In this document: positions 33,533 to 41,862 of the stretch, in pieces | How positions within the stretch are numbered: position 1 is the first letter of the stretch | Layout: each line of letters starts with the position of its first letter | Source of the DNA: Allobosea sp. Root381 | GTDB taxonomy: Bacteria > Pseudomonadota > Alphaproteobacteria > Rhizobiales > Beijerinckiaceae | DNA: 47,411 bases | Reading direction: 5' to 3' | Assembly (NCBI RefSeq): GCF_001429395.1 | Contig: NZ_LMJT01000024.1 | Span: 1 to 47,411 of the forward strand | Translations under genes and position numbers: made by a program | Notes under the pieces: model-generated | What the model saw: the letters and a program-made list of their open reading frames with translations, nothing else | Told to the model about the DNA's origin: nothing | Database searches by the model: none

Positions 33533-34039
33533 TCAGGCAGCCTTGCCTTGAGCGCTTTTGTTGACCGTCGCGACGCCGAGCTTGGTCAGAAGCTGGTCGG
33601 TGGTCTCTTCCTCACGGAGTGTCTGCTCCAGGAGCGCGGCGGCATCCTTGAGGCCAAGCTGCGTTGCCCAGGTCTTCAACGTGCCGTAGCGCGTCATTTC
33701 ATAATGCTCGACGGCCTGCGCCGAAGCGACCAGTCCAGCGTCCAGCGCTGGGCTGTCGGCGTACTCCTCCATGATCTCCTTACCCTCCTCAAGGATGCCG
33801 AGGATGGCGTCGCAGGTCTTGCCGCGCGGGGCCTTTCCGGCGATCTCGAAAACCTGGCTGAGACGCTCGACATGGGTCTCGGTCTCGTCGCGATGCTTTT
33901 CGAAAGCGGCCTTGAGATCAGGTGACGTGGCCGCCTTCGCCATCTTCGGCAGCGTCTTCAGGATCTGCTTCTCAGCGTAGTAGATGTCCTTGAGAGTGTC
34001 GATGAAGAGGTCGTTGAGGGTCTTGGGCTCGCTGGCCAT
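33533..34039 (-). CDS. DUF892/YciE-like ferritin-like protein
   Basis: A 168-residue ferritin-like four-helix protein. The family opening TLNDLFIDTLKDIYYAEKQI is clear, followed by Glu/His-bearing helices (FEKHRDETETHVERL, then SAQAVEHYEMTRYGTLKTWA and EQTLREEETTDQLL) that can form a di-metal centre. YciE-like proteins are induced by stress; their chemistry is not settled. I use MASEPKTLND (34039), with GGAGG eight bases upstream, not the longer open frame. An exact EcfG promoter lies at 34073-34097. Confidence 0.9.
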   Translation of the reverse strand: MASEPKTLNDLFIDTLKDIYYAEKQILKTLPKMAKAATSPDLKAAFEKHRDETETHVERLSQVFEIAGKAPRGKTCDAILGILEEGKEIMEEYADSPALDAGLVASAQAVEHYEMTRYGTLKTWATQLGLKDAAALLEQTLREEETTDQLLTKLGVATVNKSAQGKAA

Positions 34040-34072
34040 GGCGGGTTCCTCCGCTGGGGTTGAAACCGATCT

Positions 34073-34097
34073 AACGGTTCGCCCCGATCGCGGTTCC
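34073..34097 (-). promoter_or_regulatory. EcfG-type general stress promoter
   Basis: On the minus strand GGAAC (34097-34093), 16 bases, CGTT (34076-34073): an exact match, 33 bases before the DUF892 start. Confidence 0.82.
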
Positions 34098-34303
34098 CGG
34101 CCTTCGATCCAGGTTCGGGGCGGGCTGCCTTTCCCCGCATTGCCGCGCTTCGCGGGCCGTCCGGCGAAGAGCGCGCACCCGTCGAGAATTCGTCGAATGA
34201 CGTCATGGAGTTCCTCCAACACTAGGCCGGAACTCGCCATGAACGCTGCCAGTTGAACTGCTCTGCGGACGAAGTCTCCGTAAAACGCCGATCGAGGTGC
34301 ACC

Positions 34304-34731
34304 ATGTCGAGCTACGATCACATCATTCACAAGGACAACAAGGTGTCCCTGTTCACCCGGGTTGCTCAGGCGGTTTCCAGTTGGACGGGCAAGCCGACCA
34401 CGTTCTTCGTCGCAGTCGGCCTGGTCCTCTTCTGGGCAGTATCCGGCCCGATCTTCGGGTTCAACGATACATGACAGCTCGTCATCAACACCTCTACGAC
34501 CATCATCACCTTCTTGATGGTTTTCATCATCCAGACAGTCAGAACCGCGACACCGCCGCGATGCAGATCAAGCTCGATGAACTCATCATCAGGTTGGAAG
34601 GAGCGCGTGAGGAACTCCTCGACCTGGAGGAGCTTGACGAGGAAGATCTCGTCGTTATCAGGCGTGACTTCTGCAAGCGCGCCTCAAAAGCGCGTCGTGC
34701 GGCCGAGGAGGGGAGCTCGGGCTCTACCTGA
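34304..34731 (+). pseudogene. low-affinity iron permease-family protein, nonsense and frameshift
   Basis: The protein starts MSSYDHIIHKDNKVSLFTRVA, with a first membrane helix TFFVAVGLVLFWAVSGPIFG. An in-frame TGA at 34472-34474 stands where Trp is expected in FNDTWQLVINT. The frame then continues TSTTIITFLMVFIIQ and shifts near 34540 into NRDTAAMQIKLDELIIRLEG, then LLDLEELDEEDL to 34731. All parts match the small low-affinity iron permease family (about 140 residues). Both lesions are needed to explain the sequence. Confidence 0.82.
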
Positions 34732-34821
34732 GCGTCGGCAAACTGACCGCTTCCAGACTTCTCCAGCGCGGGAGACGAGGGGGTACCACCCGTTTTCTGC
34801 TCGGTTGAACAGGAGAAGCAG

Positions 34822-35268
34822 ATGAGCATTTTCGAGAGCATCAAGAAGGCGATCTTCGGCGAGGCCAAGGCGGATACCGTTGCCGCGCCGACTCCAGCTC
34901 GCGTGCCTGGAGCGGCCGTTCCGCCCTCTCCGGCTACCGTCCCGGCCGGTACGGCCATGGGTGAGCCGACCACTAGCGTCGGACCCGCACCGATGTCGTC
35001 GGCCGTGGACCAGGTCGACGTGGCGCCAATCCTCGACAAGGCCGTGAAGGACAACGGTCAGCCGCTCGACTGGAAGGTGTCGATCGTGGACCTCTTGAAG
35101 GCCCTTAAGATCGACAGCAGCCTGACGGCTCGAAAGGAGCTGGCTCACGAGCTCGGTTACACTGGCGACACGAACGATTCCGCGACGATGAACATGTGGT
35201 TGCACAAGGCGGTCATCAAGAAGCTCGCGGAGAACGGAGGCAAGGTTACGGCGGACCTGATGGATTGA
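34822..35268 (+). CDS. DUF3597 protein
   Basis: 148 residues. A short N-terminal helix (MSIFESIKKAIFGEAK) and a Pro/Ala/Val-rich linker (about 20-65) lead to a C-terminal DUF3597 domain: DVAPILDKAVKDNGQPLDWK, then SIVDLLKALKIDSSLTARKELAHELGYTGDTNDSA and MNMWLHKAVIKKLAENGG. This domain looks like a small LysM/BON-sized helical fold that may bind a surface polymer; function is unknown. GGAGAAG before the ATG supports the start. Confidence 0.88.
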   Translation: MSIFESIKKAIFGEAKADTVAAPTPARVPGAAVPPSPATVPAGTAMGEPTTSVGPAPMSSAVDQVDVAPILDKAVKDNGQPLDWKVSIVDLLKALKIDSSLTARKELAHELGYTGDTNDSATMNMWLHKAVIKKLAENGGKVTADLMD

Positions 35269-35561
35269 TGTCCACCTCCAACTCGACGCCTTCCGTCGCG
35301 GACGTGCAAATCCGGGCCCTCTCGTTGGGGCTCGTATCCCCTGGGCTGAACGTGGCGCGCTGGGAACCGGCGTTGCCCATCGCGTGGCTGGCTTTAACGC
35401 GCGAGAGGCAAGCCAATGGCAGGACCGTCAGTCCATGAGAAGGGTCATCATTATACTCCGCTGTCGCCGCTTCAGACCGGGTAGCGCGGACGATGCCCCC
35501 GTTAAGGAAAGCTGTTGGGGCCTGACGACGCTGTCTGTGTCGGGGCTCGATCCAAGCGAAA

Positions 35562-35852
35562 TTAGAGCTTTCGATTCCGCTGTAGATATGACCGGAGGTC
35601 CCGCCACATCCTTACGAACGATCGATTGGCCTTCGAGCCCATCGACACGCACGCCCCATCACCTGCTTTCATCCCGCAGTAATGCTGCTCAGCCTCACTG
35701 GTGAGGCGTACATCGCTACCAGTTCGCCGGGCCATATGCTCAGCCTGCTCCACCACCTTACGGATATCAGCCGAGTGCCCGTATTCAGATCCGGTGACAT
35801 CTCGGAACGCCCACTCGGTTCCAATCCTGCAAACCGTCAAGAGCTGAACCAT
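35562..35852 (-). CDS. DUF2188-like small hypothetical protein
   Basis: 96 residues. The first half has a WAFRDVTGSEYGHSADIRKVVEQAEHMARR pattern, with a beta strand and a helix as in DUF2188-type small domains (W-x-(V/F)-(R/K) then an Ala-rich helix). The second half is polar with a basic end. I was unsure of it from sequence alone, but an exact EcfG promoter faces it from 35956-35980, which supports it as a real gene. It is divergent from the gene at 36117. Confidence 0.55.
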   Translation of the reverse strand: MVQLLTVCRIGTEWAFRDVTGSEYGHSADIRKVVEQAEHMARRTGSDVRLTSEAEQHYCGMKAGDGACVSMGSKANRSFVRMWRDLRSYLQRNRKL

Positions 35853-35953
35853 TAGGTTTCCGATCTGGCCAATTTGAGCCTGCTCGCAGCCGAGCGTTCT
35901 GGCGACGGAGCTCCGAATCCGAGACTTCAGGCCCGGCCCACAGCGTGCCCAGG

Positions 35954-35980
35954 GGAACGTATCGACGTTCTTCCCGTTCC
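35954..35980. promoter_or_regulatory. overlapping bidirectional EcfG promoters
   Basis: On the plus strand GGAAC (35954-35958), 16 bases, CGTT (35975-35978). On the minus strand GGAAC (35980-35976), 16 bases, CGTT (35959-35956). Both are exact consensus matches sharing the same 27 bases. The plus-strand promoter points to 36117 and the minus-strand one to 35852. Confidence 0.8.
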
Positions 35981-36116
35981 GCTGTTGAGCGCTGCCTAAT
36001 CGCAGTTCTGGCGATGGCGCGCTGGCTTATCGTTATTAACTCCCGCGGGACGATAAGCCGCAATTGTGAAGATTCCCTCGTGTCGACTCGCCGTGCACCG
36101 AAATGGACAGACCAAG

Positions 36117-36380
36117 ATGGCTGACCGCCGCGGCATCACACGGTCAACGCTCTCTCAGGACTACACTGAGGACGAAATCACCGTGCGCGTGGAGTTTTAC
36201 AAGCTCGAAGGCGTTGAAGGATGGACCCTTGAGGTCGTCGAACAGGAGGGGCACTCCACGATCTGGCAGGAGCCTTTCGCGATGGACACCGATGCGAAGG
36301 TGGCATTCGTCGATGCTGTTGATGTCGTCGGCCTCGGCGGCATCGTCGAACCGGATGAGGGTACCGCCACGGTTCATTAG
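36117..36380 (+). CDS. conserved hypothetical protein
   Basis: 87 residues: TVRVEFYKLEGVEGWTLEVVEQEG, then IWQEPFAMDTDAKVAFVDAVDVVGL. This pattern of two beta strands, a short turn and a helix suggests a small alpha/beta domain. It is acidic overall. I use the Met at 36117 (MADRRGITR), although the frame is open from 36066. The exact EcfG promoter at 35954 lies upstream. No family function is known. Confidence 0.65.
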   Translation: MADRRGITRSTLSQDYTEDEITVRVEFYKLEGVEGWTLEVVEQEGHSTIWQEPFAMDTDAKVAFVDAVDVVGLGGIVEPDEGTATVH

Positions 36381-36449
36381 TCCGCAATGCCGCCGTCATT
36401 TCTCGTTGAGGGCAGCAAGAATAACCGCTCGAGGCGTTACGCTCTGTCC

Positions 36450-36704
36450 TCATTCCGGGCCCCCCATTTCTCCGTCGCCGCCAGGAGGTCGCACTGATCG
36501 CCAGGCACGGGTCTTGGCTTCGGGGACGGTCAGGGCGGCGCAGTACCCGCGAACCCATAAAGGGATGTTCTCCTCCTCATGAATCCATCGTAGCACCCGT
36601 CTCTCCGGAGAGCCGATCAACCGACCGAAATCGTCGGGCGCCATTGGCAATGAGCGTAACGCTTCGCGAAGCTCTGACCCGGTCATGCGGTCGCGTTGTG
36701 TCAT
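36450..36704 (-). CDS. small Cro/C1-type helix-turn-helix protein
   Basis: 84 residues. MTGSELREALRSLPMAPDDFGRLIGSPERRVLRWIHEEENIP fits the five-helix DNA-binding plan common in Hyphomicrobiales, with the recognition helix around GSPERRVLRWI. The C-terminus (CAALTVPEAKTRAWRSVRP) is shared with the degenerate copy at 8769. Either the Met at 36704 or the one at 36686 may be the start, and no clear ribosome binding site helps decide. Its target is unknown. Confidence 0.65.
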   Translation of the reverse strand: MTQRDRMTGSELREALRSLPMAPDDFGRLIGSPERRVLRWIHEEENIPLWVRGYCAALTVPEAKTRAWRSVRPPGGDGEMGGPE

Positions 36705-36951
36705 CGTAGGCATTCGGGAACGGGGGACGGTAGCGTGCTTAATGAGCACCGCGGCCCTGTTTCGTGGCACGGCCGGGATCGATCGGGCTCCAGGAATCGG
36801 AGGGTCTCAGAGTTCCTCCGTTGTCGCGCTTGGTGGACCTAGTACCCCGCTTTGCGGGCTCCTTCAGCGAGGGCGTCCCCGTATTGGGCCGAGGGCTGAC
36901 TGTCGCTCGCCCTGCGAGGCTGCCCAACAGTATCGTCTTTCCTCTCGGTCA

Positions 36952-37383
36952 TTATTTGCCTCCCGAGGACCCGGCGAGGCGCTGCGCATTTCGCACCGCT
37001 TCCAAGCATTCGGTCTCTCGTCCAAGTGCATCGAGGTCTTTTGCACGTGAGAGAGCGACTGATGCCTCGCCCGGTTTACTGTCCGGGGAACCGCTTGCTG
37101 CGGTGGGGCGTCCCTCAGTCTGACGTCGAACGTCGTCGGGAGAAGTCGCCTTGCCTTGGGTCTCCTGACCCATGATAGCCGCTGGTGGGTGCTGAGGCTG
37201 TCCAGAAGCTTGAGGCTGCGCGCTGCCAGTGCCACCCGCTCCCACAGTGGGGCCGGAGCCAGCATCCTTACTGGACATCGTTTTCGTGAGCGTCTCAATT
37301 TCAGCAGTGCAGGCGCCGGCCTGGGCGGCGTTGGAAGACAACGCCAACAGAAGACAGGCCGTCATGGAGATAGCCGTTTTCAT
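36952..37383 (-). CDS. exported hypothetical protein
   Basis: 143 residues. A signal peptide (MKTAISMTACLLLALSSNAAQA) with cleavage after AQA is clear. The mature part starts GACTAEIETLTKTM, and a Pro/Gln/Gly-rich stretch with HPPAAIMGQETQGKATSPDD follows. It ends in a helix LSRAKDLDALGRETECLEAVRNAQRL; the two cysteines could pair. I recognise this pattern in uncharacterised periplasmic proteins of the order. An exact EcfG promoter lies at 37425-37449, so it is probably stress-induced. Confidence 0.78.
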   Translation of the reverse strand: MKTAISMTACLLLALSSNAAQAGACTAEIETLTKTMSSKDAGSGPTVGAGGTGSAQPQASGQPQHPPAAIMGQETQGKATSPDDVRRQTEGRPTAASGSPDSKPGEASVALSRAKDLDALGRETECLEAVRNAQRLAGSSGGK

Positions 37384-37424
37384 GGTTGTCGCTCCCGTTT
37401 GCTATGCAGCGGATGCGTCTCCAA

Positions 37425-37449
37425 AACGCGGTCAGACCTCCACTGTTCC
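37425..37449 (-). promoter_or_regulatory. EcfG-type general stress promoter
   Basis: On the minus strand GGAAC (37449-37445), 16 bases, CGTT (37428-37425): an exact match, 41 bases before the exported protein start. Confidence 0.8.
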
Positions 37450-37880
37450 GCTCAGCTCGACCGCTTCGTCTGTTCCGCTCATCGCTCTCATACGCGAATA
37501 GAGCGCCGGGAGGGCCGATCTAGGGAGCACGCTGGTAGGGGCGGAGGGACGCTGACGAGAAGACATACGGGCAGAGCTCTGACCGGCTGCTGTTCCCCGC
37601 CGCCAGCACCAAACTGTGCAGGGATAATAGGCTGGCACCGAGTTCGTGGTGAACGCCGTGTCAGTCCTCATCGATACCGACGCAGACCATGCTGTGCTTC
37701 ATGAATACACAAACTTCCTGCGACGCCGCCCGGAGGTAAGGGCATGCCCGATCCGTATCAATCGGCGCGCCGGCAACGACTAGTCGGTCGCTCCATTGGA
37801 TCGTGGGGCAATCCGTTCAGCAGCGGTTCGCACGAGATCGGTCATAGGCCCGGTTCCCCGAAAGGAAGCCGGGCCCTAGT
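37450..37880. other. 431-bp stretch without recognised genes
   Basis: Short open frames occur on both strands, but none resembles a protein family. I see no strong inverted repeats or tRNA-like structure. Confidence 0.5.
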
Positions 37881-38171
37881 TCACAGGTCGGGCGATCCTG
37901 CTCGCCAGCTGGAAATGAACGAAGACAGATCCGGGGCGAGGATGTCCTGACGTTCCGCCCAGGACGCGAACAGACCTCTAGCGGTCTCTGCATCGATTTC
38001 GTCCTGAAGCGCTGCAAGACAGGCTTTCATCGCGAAGCTATGCGCGGCATCGCGTTTAATGGGAGGCCAATCTGCCAGAAACGTGTAGGCCTCCATCACC
38101 GACGAGACGGCGGTCGGATGCCCCAGGCCTGTCAGGATGACGACAGGGCGCCTAAAATGATCACTGTTCAT
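37881..38171 (-). CDS. DUF982 protein
   Basis: 96 residues. The DUF982 pattern is visible: RRPVVILTGLGHPTAVSSVMEAYTFLADWPP, then AHSFAMKACLAALQDEIDAETARGLFASWAERQDIL. It is a small alpha/beta domain of unknown function, common in rhizobia and relatives and often plasmid- or island-borne. I start at MNSDHFRRPV (38171) because the frame upstream to 38300 does not match the family. No stress-type promoter is seen. Confidence 0.78.
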   Translation of the reverse strand: MNSDHFRRPVVILTGLGHPTAVSSVMEAYTFLADWPPIKRDAAHSFAMKACLAALQDEIDAETARGLFASWAERQDILAPDLSSFISSWRAGSPDL

Positions 38172-38424
38172 CGGTCCGCACTCCCAAGCCACGGTTGAGA
38201 GCAGCAACGGGTGCCATGGCCATATCCTCCAAGAAGCAACATGGGGTCCGGTCTCGCGCGCCACCGGCGGCTGCGCGATAACAAAATTTTGGTTTTCCAA
38301 ATTTCGATTTTCAAGGCCCTCAGGGCTTTCTCCATCGAGAAACGGCTCTTGAACTCCGATCCCCTGACCTTAGAATTCTCGCGTCGTTTTCAGCAATCAG
38401 GAGACGGGACTGCCTCTTTCGTCG

Positions 38425-38637
38425 TTGATTGATCCGGCCGATCTCGCCCGGGCTTATGCTGCGATGGACAAAGCCTGGATTGAAGTCGCTGCCGATATTC
38501 CTCCGGAGCGCCGAAACGTCGAGCGCCAGAGGATTGCTCACGTGATTGCGGCCTGTGCGCCTCTCGCGCTTGATGAGGAGGACCTCAAAAACAACGCGTT
38601 GCTCCTATTCAAGGAACGGACTATCGCGCCGGACTAG
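38425..38637 (+). CDS. small hypothetical protein
   Basis: 70 residues, helical and acidic: DPADLARAYAAMDKAWIEVAADIPPERRNVERQRIAHVIAACAP, then LDEEDLKNNALLLFKE. The annotated start is TTG at 38425. An alternative is the ATG 13 codons later (AMDKAW). The coding pattern is convincing, but the family is unknown. Confidence 0.55.
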   Translation: MIDPADLARAYAAMDKAWIEVAADIPPERRNVERQRIAHVIAACAPLALDEEDLKNNALLLFKERTIAPD

Positions 38638-38666
38638 ACCGCATCAATAGGAGATGAAGTGAAGCA

Positions 38667-38858
38667 ATGGGCCAGTACCTGCTTATAATGGTGATCCTCA
38701 GCGCTTACGGTTCATCTGTGGTGACGCCGATAGCGCAGCATGCAGATAAAACCACTTGCCAAACTGCTGCGTTAGAGGCCTCAATTATTCAGCGCGAGGG
38801 GCCGAAGCCCGGCGTTTCGTTCGTTTGTGTGCCGGCCGGAGAAGCGTCTGCCAAGTAG
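38667..38858 (+). CDS. small exported hypothetical protein
   Basis: 63 residues with a hydrophobic N-terminus (MGQYLLIMVILSAYGSSVVTP) that could be a signal peptide or anchor. A short mature part follows with two cysteines (TTCQTAALEAS and SFVCVPAG) that may form a disulfide. GGAGATGAAG lies just upstream of the ATG. It follows the gene at 38425 by 29 bases and may be co-transcribed. Function is unknown. Confidence 0.5.
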   Translation: MGQYLLIMVILSAYGSSVVTPIAQHADKTTCQTAALEASIIQREGPKPGVSFVCVPAGEASAK

Positions 38859-39299
38859 TTCTCCCCGAGCTGCCGCGGCACGCACGCATGGATAGGTCGC
38901 GAGCTCGTCATGCTCTGGCAGGCCGGTCAATCAGCGGAAGCCGAGGCACTGGGGCCAGCACCAACTGCTTCGGAGAGGCATCGGCTTCATCTTCGCCCAT
39001 CGACGCGTCAAACCGCTCGAGCGGTTCCTGGATCGTGCCCGGTCGGGCAGGTGGGCCGGCCAGACGGGCCCTCGACGTCAATGCGTCGCTGACTGCCCTA
39101 GGCCGGCTCTCACACGCGACCAGTCCCTGCCGACCGCCCTAATTGCGGTCGAGGTCCGGATTTTCGCGCCGGGAGGTTCAGACATGACGCTGAGGCGCGC
39201 CTACGAGGTTTTCGCTTTGCGATAAGATGGACCTAACTGCCTCTTGCAGGCGGCTGCGCTAATCGCGTCCAGGCCTACCCGTCAAATCAGAAGGCGCCT
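38859..39299. other. 441-bp stretch without recognised genes
   Basis: No open frame here resembles a protein. The phospholipase D gene ends at 39300 on the minus strand. I do not see a clear terminator. Confidence 0.5.
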
Positions 39300-40583
39300 T
39301 TAGATCTGCGAGCGTGACAGAGACGCAAGCCAGTCGGAGAATTTCTGGTTTGCAGAGCGGCTCGTCCAGTCGGAGAGGGTGTACGACTTCGAGGCCGCCA
39401 CGTCCTTTTCGAACAGTGCAATCTGGGCATCTGCAAATGGCCGGTCGAAGAGATTGATGTTGGCTTCGTCGTTGAGCCTCAGGGCGCGGTCGTCGATGTT
39501 CGTAGAGCCTACCGACGTCCACATGTTGTCGACGATCACCATCTTCCAATGGAAGAAGGTGGGTTGATACTCGCTGATGCGTACACCGGCTTCGAGCAGC
39601 TCGCCCCAAAGATGGCGGGATGCTTTCCTGACAATGCGTGCGTCCGTCTCGGGGCCGGGTACGAGCACATGAACGTCGACGCCTCGCTTGCGCGCCTCGA
39701 CGAGCTGCTGCCTGATCAACTCATCCGGGACGAAATAGGGCGTCGCGATCCGCACGCTCGTCTGCGCGGAAGCGAGCGCGGTCAGCAGCATGAGATGCAT
39801 GACATTGCGCTGGTGGGTCGAGCTGACAACGATTTGCGCGGCGTGGTCCCCAACTGGCGAAAGCGCAGGGAAGTACCGATCGCCCATCAACAGTTCGCCA
39901 GTCGCCTCAAGCCAGTGCTCGGCAAAAGCCGCCTGCATCTCCCCTGCGGCCGGGCCTTCCAGGCGATAGTGATTGTCACGCCATTCCTCAGGCGCGCGCG
40001 CATCGCCTTTCCATTCGTCGGCGATACCGACGCCACCCGTGAAGCCGATGCGGCCGTCGACGATCAGAAGCTTCCTGTGAGTGCGGTTGTTGATCCGATC
40101 GAGCGTGTACCACGAGATCGGGCGGAACCGGACGACCTCAACGCCGGCCTTCTGCATGCGTTCGACGAGCGTCTCGTCCATGGGGATGCTGCCGACCCAG
40201 TCGAGCAGCACCTTCACGCTGAGGCCTTCGCGGGCTCTAGCAGAAAGCGCTTCGGCAAATTCGACGGCTACATCGCCCCGCCAGTAGATGTAGGTCTCGA
40301 AGGTAATCGTGTGCCGCGCTTCGCGTATCGCGCGCAACATCGCGGGAAAGATCTCGACGCCGTTGACCAGCGTTTCGATCCTATTCCCGGGCAGGTAGTT
40401 CGAGCCGAATAGCGCCCCCATCGAGATCTTGAGCTGCTCGTCGGACGAGGAGAGATGGTGAGGGAGCGGCTGTCGGAGAGGCTGTGGCTCTGGCAGCAGA
40501 TTACCGACGACGATTGAGCCTAACGCCCCCATCGCAGCGCATATCAGCCCGATGATGACAGGATGTCGGCGAAGCCTCATCAT
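39300..40583 (-). CDS. phospholipase D-family cardiolipin synthase-like enzyme
   Basis: 427 residues. An N-terminal membrane helix (VIIGLICAAMGALGSIVVGNLL) anchors the protein. Two HKD active-site motifs follow: HRKLLIVDGRIGFTGG in the first half and HWKMVIVDNMWTSVGSTNID in the second, each with downstream conserved residues. The TFETYIYWRGDVAVEFAEAL segment is typical of cardiolipin synthase-type PLDs. The likely reaction is transfer of phosphatidyl groups at the inner membrane to make cardiolipin or a related lipid. The length is normal. Confidence 0.9.
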   Translation of the reverse strand: MMRLRRHPVIIGLICAAMGALGSIVVGNLLPEPQPLRQPLPHHLSSSDEQLKISMGALFGSNYLPGNRIETLVNGVEIFPAMLRAIREARHTITFETYIYWRGDVAVEFAEALSARAREGLSVKVLLDWVGSIPMDETLVERMQKAGVEVVRFRPISWYTLDRINNRTHRKLLIVDGRIGFTGGVGIADEWKGDARAPEEWRDNHYRLEGPAAGEMQAAFAEHWLEATGELLMGDRYFPALSPVGDHAAQIVVSSTHQRNVMHLMLLTALASAQTSVRIATPYFVPDELIRQQLVEARKRGVDVHVLVPGPETDARIVRKASRHLWGELLEAGVRISEYQPTFFHWKMVIVDNMWTSVGSTNIDDRALRLNDEANINLFDRPFADAQIALFEKDVAASKSYTLSDWTSRSANQKFSDWLASLSRSQI

Positions 40584-41017
40584 CAGGCAAGCTGACTGCT
40601 GTGGAACACAGATTTGCCGAAGCCAGTTCTATTGTCGCATACCATTGGCATCCGGAACCGACTACCTGGCGATCGGTTTTTGATCAAGGTTGAATTTTGC
40701 GGTCGCACCTCAACGTTCGGCGCACCGACAGCGGCATGTAACAGACGGGTGCACGCAGTCAGTTACCTGCTGTTGAATGGTCTAAGACGAGGATCCCAGT
40801 TAAGCCCACGACGCTGTCCCCGACAATCGACCTTAGCAATTTGCCAGGAAGCGAGGGTGCAGGATACCTCCGAGAACGTGGGCAGCGCGCGAGGTTGGCA
40901 AGTGCGCTTCCGACTTAGGTATTGGCGAGCCTTCAGCAAGTCGAACGGGTCGGCGCGCCGCAAGGCGGCCCGGCCGGACCGGGGACATCCCTCGCCGAAC
41001 CCGACGGTCCCGAATGG
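40584..41017. other. 434-bp stretch without recognised genes
   Basis: There is no family-like open frame. A GGAAC (40653-40657) is followed after 16 bases by GGTT, an imperfect stress-type promoter with no obvious gene after it. It may serve an unrecognised transcript, or be chance. Confidence 0.4.
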
Positions 41018-41048
41018 AAAAAGCCGACGCTCGCGGATCGGCTTTTTT
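41018..41048. terminator. bidirectional rho-independent terminator
   Basis: Stem AAAAAGCCGA (41018-41027) and TCGGCTTTTT (41038-41047) with a 10-base loop. T-runs are present on both strands, so it can stop transcription in either direction. Confidence 0.75.
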
Positions 41049-41068
41049 CACGGTCGGCGAGAAGAACC

Positions 41069-41620
41069 TCAGGATAAGCGGATCACTCCGCTGCAAGAGA
41101 GTCCCCTCCGGCTTAGGGCCGGACCGTAGTTCAGGCGACCGCTTCCACTGACGCCTCCTCCGCCCCGCCAGGTGCGGGCGCCGGATCCGCTCAATCGCGC
41201 CGTCGGCCGAGGCGACGTGCCTCTGGTCCATACGCAGGGGGCTGTGAACCAGACCCACCGCGAGCCGCTTGTCCCGCGTCCCGTCGGACTGGTCCTGAAC
41301 CATCTCGCGGAGCACCCCCCGACCGCCTCAAACAAGTGCATCGCCGGGACACTCGCCTCACGGTCCGCAACACGCTCGTTGTCGCGCTCGTTACGCGCCG
41401 CGTCGACCGAAGGGCCTACCTCGACCGGAGACTTCCTCCCGAGGTCGTCCTTTACCTCCTGGAACATTTCCGCCAGGCGACCCCGCAACGCCTCGAACGA
41501 GGCGTGCGCGTCGAACAGCTGGCGCAGCCTCCCGGCCATCACGCCGACGATGTCGTCGAGCAGTCCGCCATCGTCGAGCAAGCCTAACTCGGCAAACTTC
41601 GCCTCCGGTGATCTGCCCAA
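41069..41620 (-). CDS. uncertain hypothetical protein
   Basis: The first about 100 residues look protein-like: KFAELGLLDDGGLLDDIVGVMAGRLRQL, then ASFEALRGRLAEMFQEVKDDLGRK, a helical acidic segment. The following residues are Trp/Arg/Gly-rich and look like a shadow. The other minus frame (41315 downward: REMVQDQSDGTRDKRLAVGL) reads better there, so a frameshift near 41310 is possible. The stop lies 21 bases before the bidirectional terminator, which supports some minus-strand transcript here. No family is recognised. Confidence 0.25.
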   Translation of the reverse strand: MGRSPEAKFAELGLLDDGGLLDDIVGVMAGRLRQLFDAHASFEALRGRLAEMFQEVKDDLGRKSPVEVGPSVDAARNERDNERVADREASVPAMHLFEAVGGCSARWFRTSPTGRGTSGSRWVWFTAPCVWTRGTSPRPTARLSGSGARTWRGGGGVSGSGRLNYGPALSRRGLSCSGVIRLS

Positions 41621-41862
41621 AGACAGGTCGTAGAAAGTTGACCTCGTCGGGACCGTGCTCTCCAGACTTGGCCGACCCGACCGCCCCGCCGCCGCAGTCC
41701 GGTGCGCCCGGCGGACGGGTTCGGTCTAGCTATGAGTCGGGTTCGGCATTCTCACCACTTCACTTGACCGAGGACACCGGAACTGTTGCCCCTGACACCC
41801 TACTCAAGGGGTCGGCGCAGGCCGAAGAGCGTATCATGAGCCGCCTCACGGCACATCCCCGT

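Noticed and set aside
34229..34255. EcfG-like promoter for the iron permease gene
   Set aside because: GGAAC is present, but the spacer is 17 and the -10 reads AGTT, which is not a convincing match.
40653..40677. EcfG-like promoter GGAAC-N16-GGTT
   Set aside because: The -10 is off by one base and no credible gene follows, so it is mentioned only as part of the empty stretch.
41172..41633. plus-strand open frame opposite the uncertain 41069 gene
   Set aside because: The Pro/Arg/Ser-rich sequence reads as a shadow. The minus-strand frame with its acidic helices is more protein-like.
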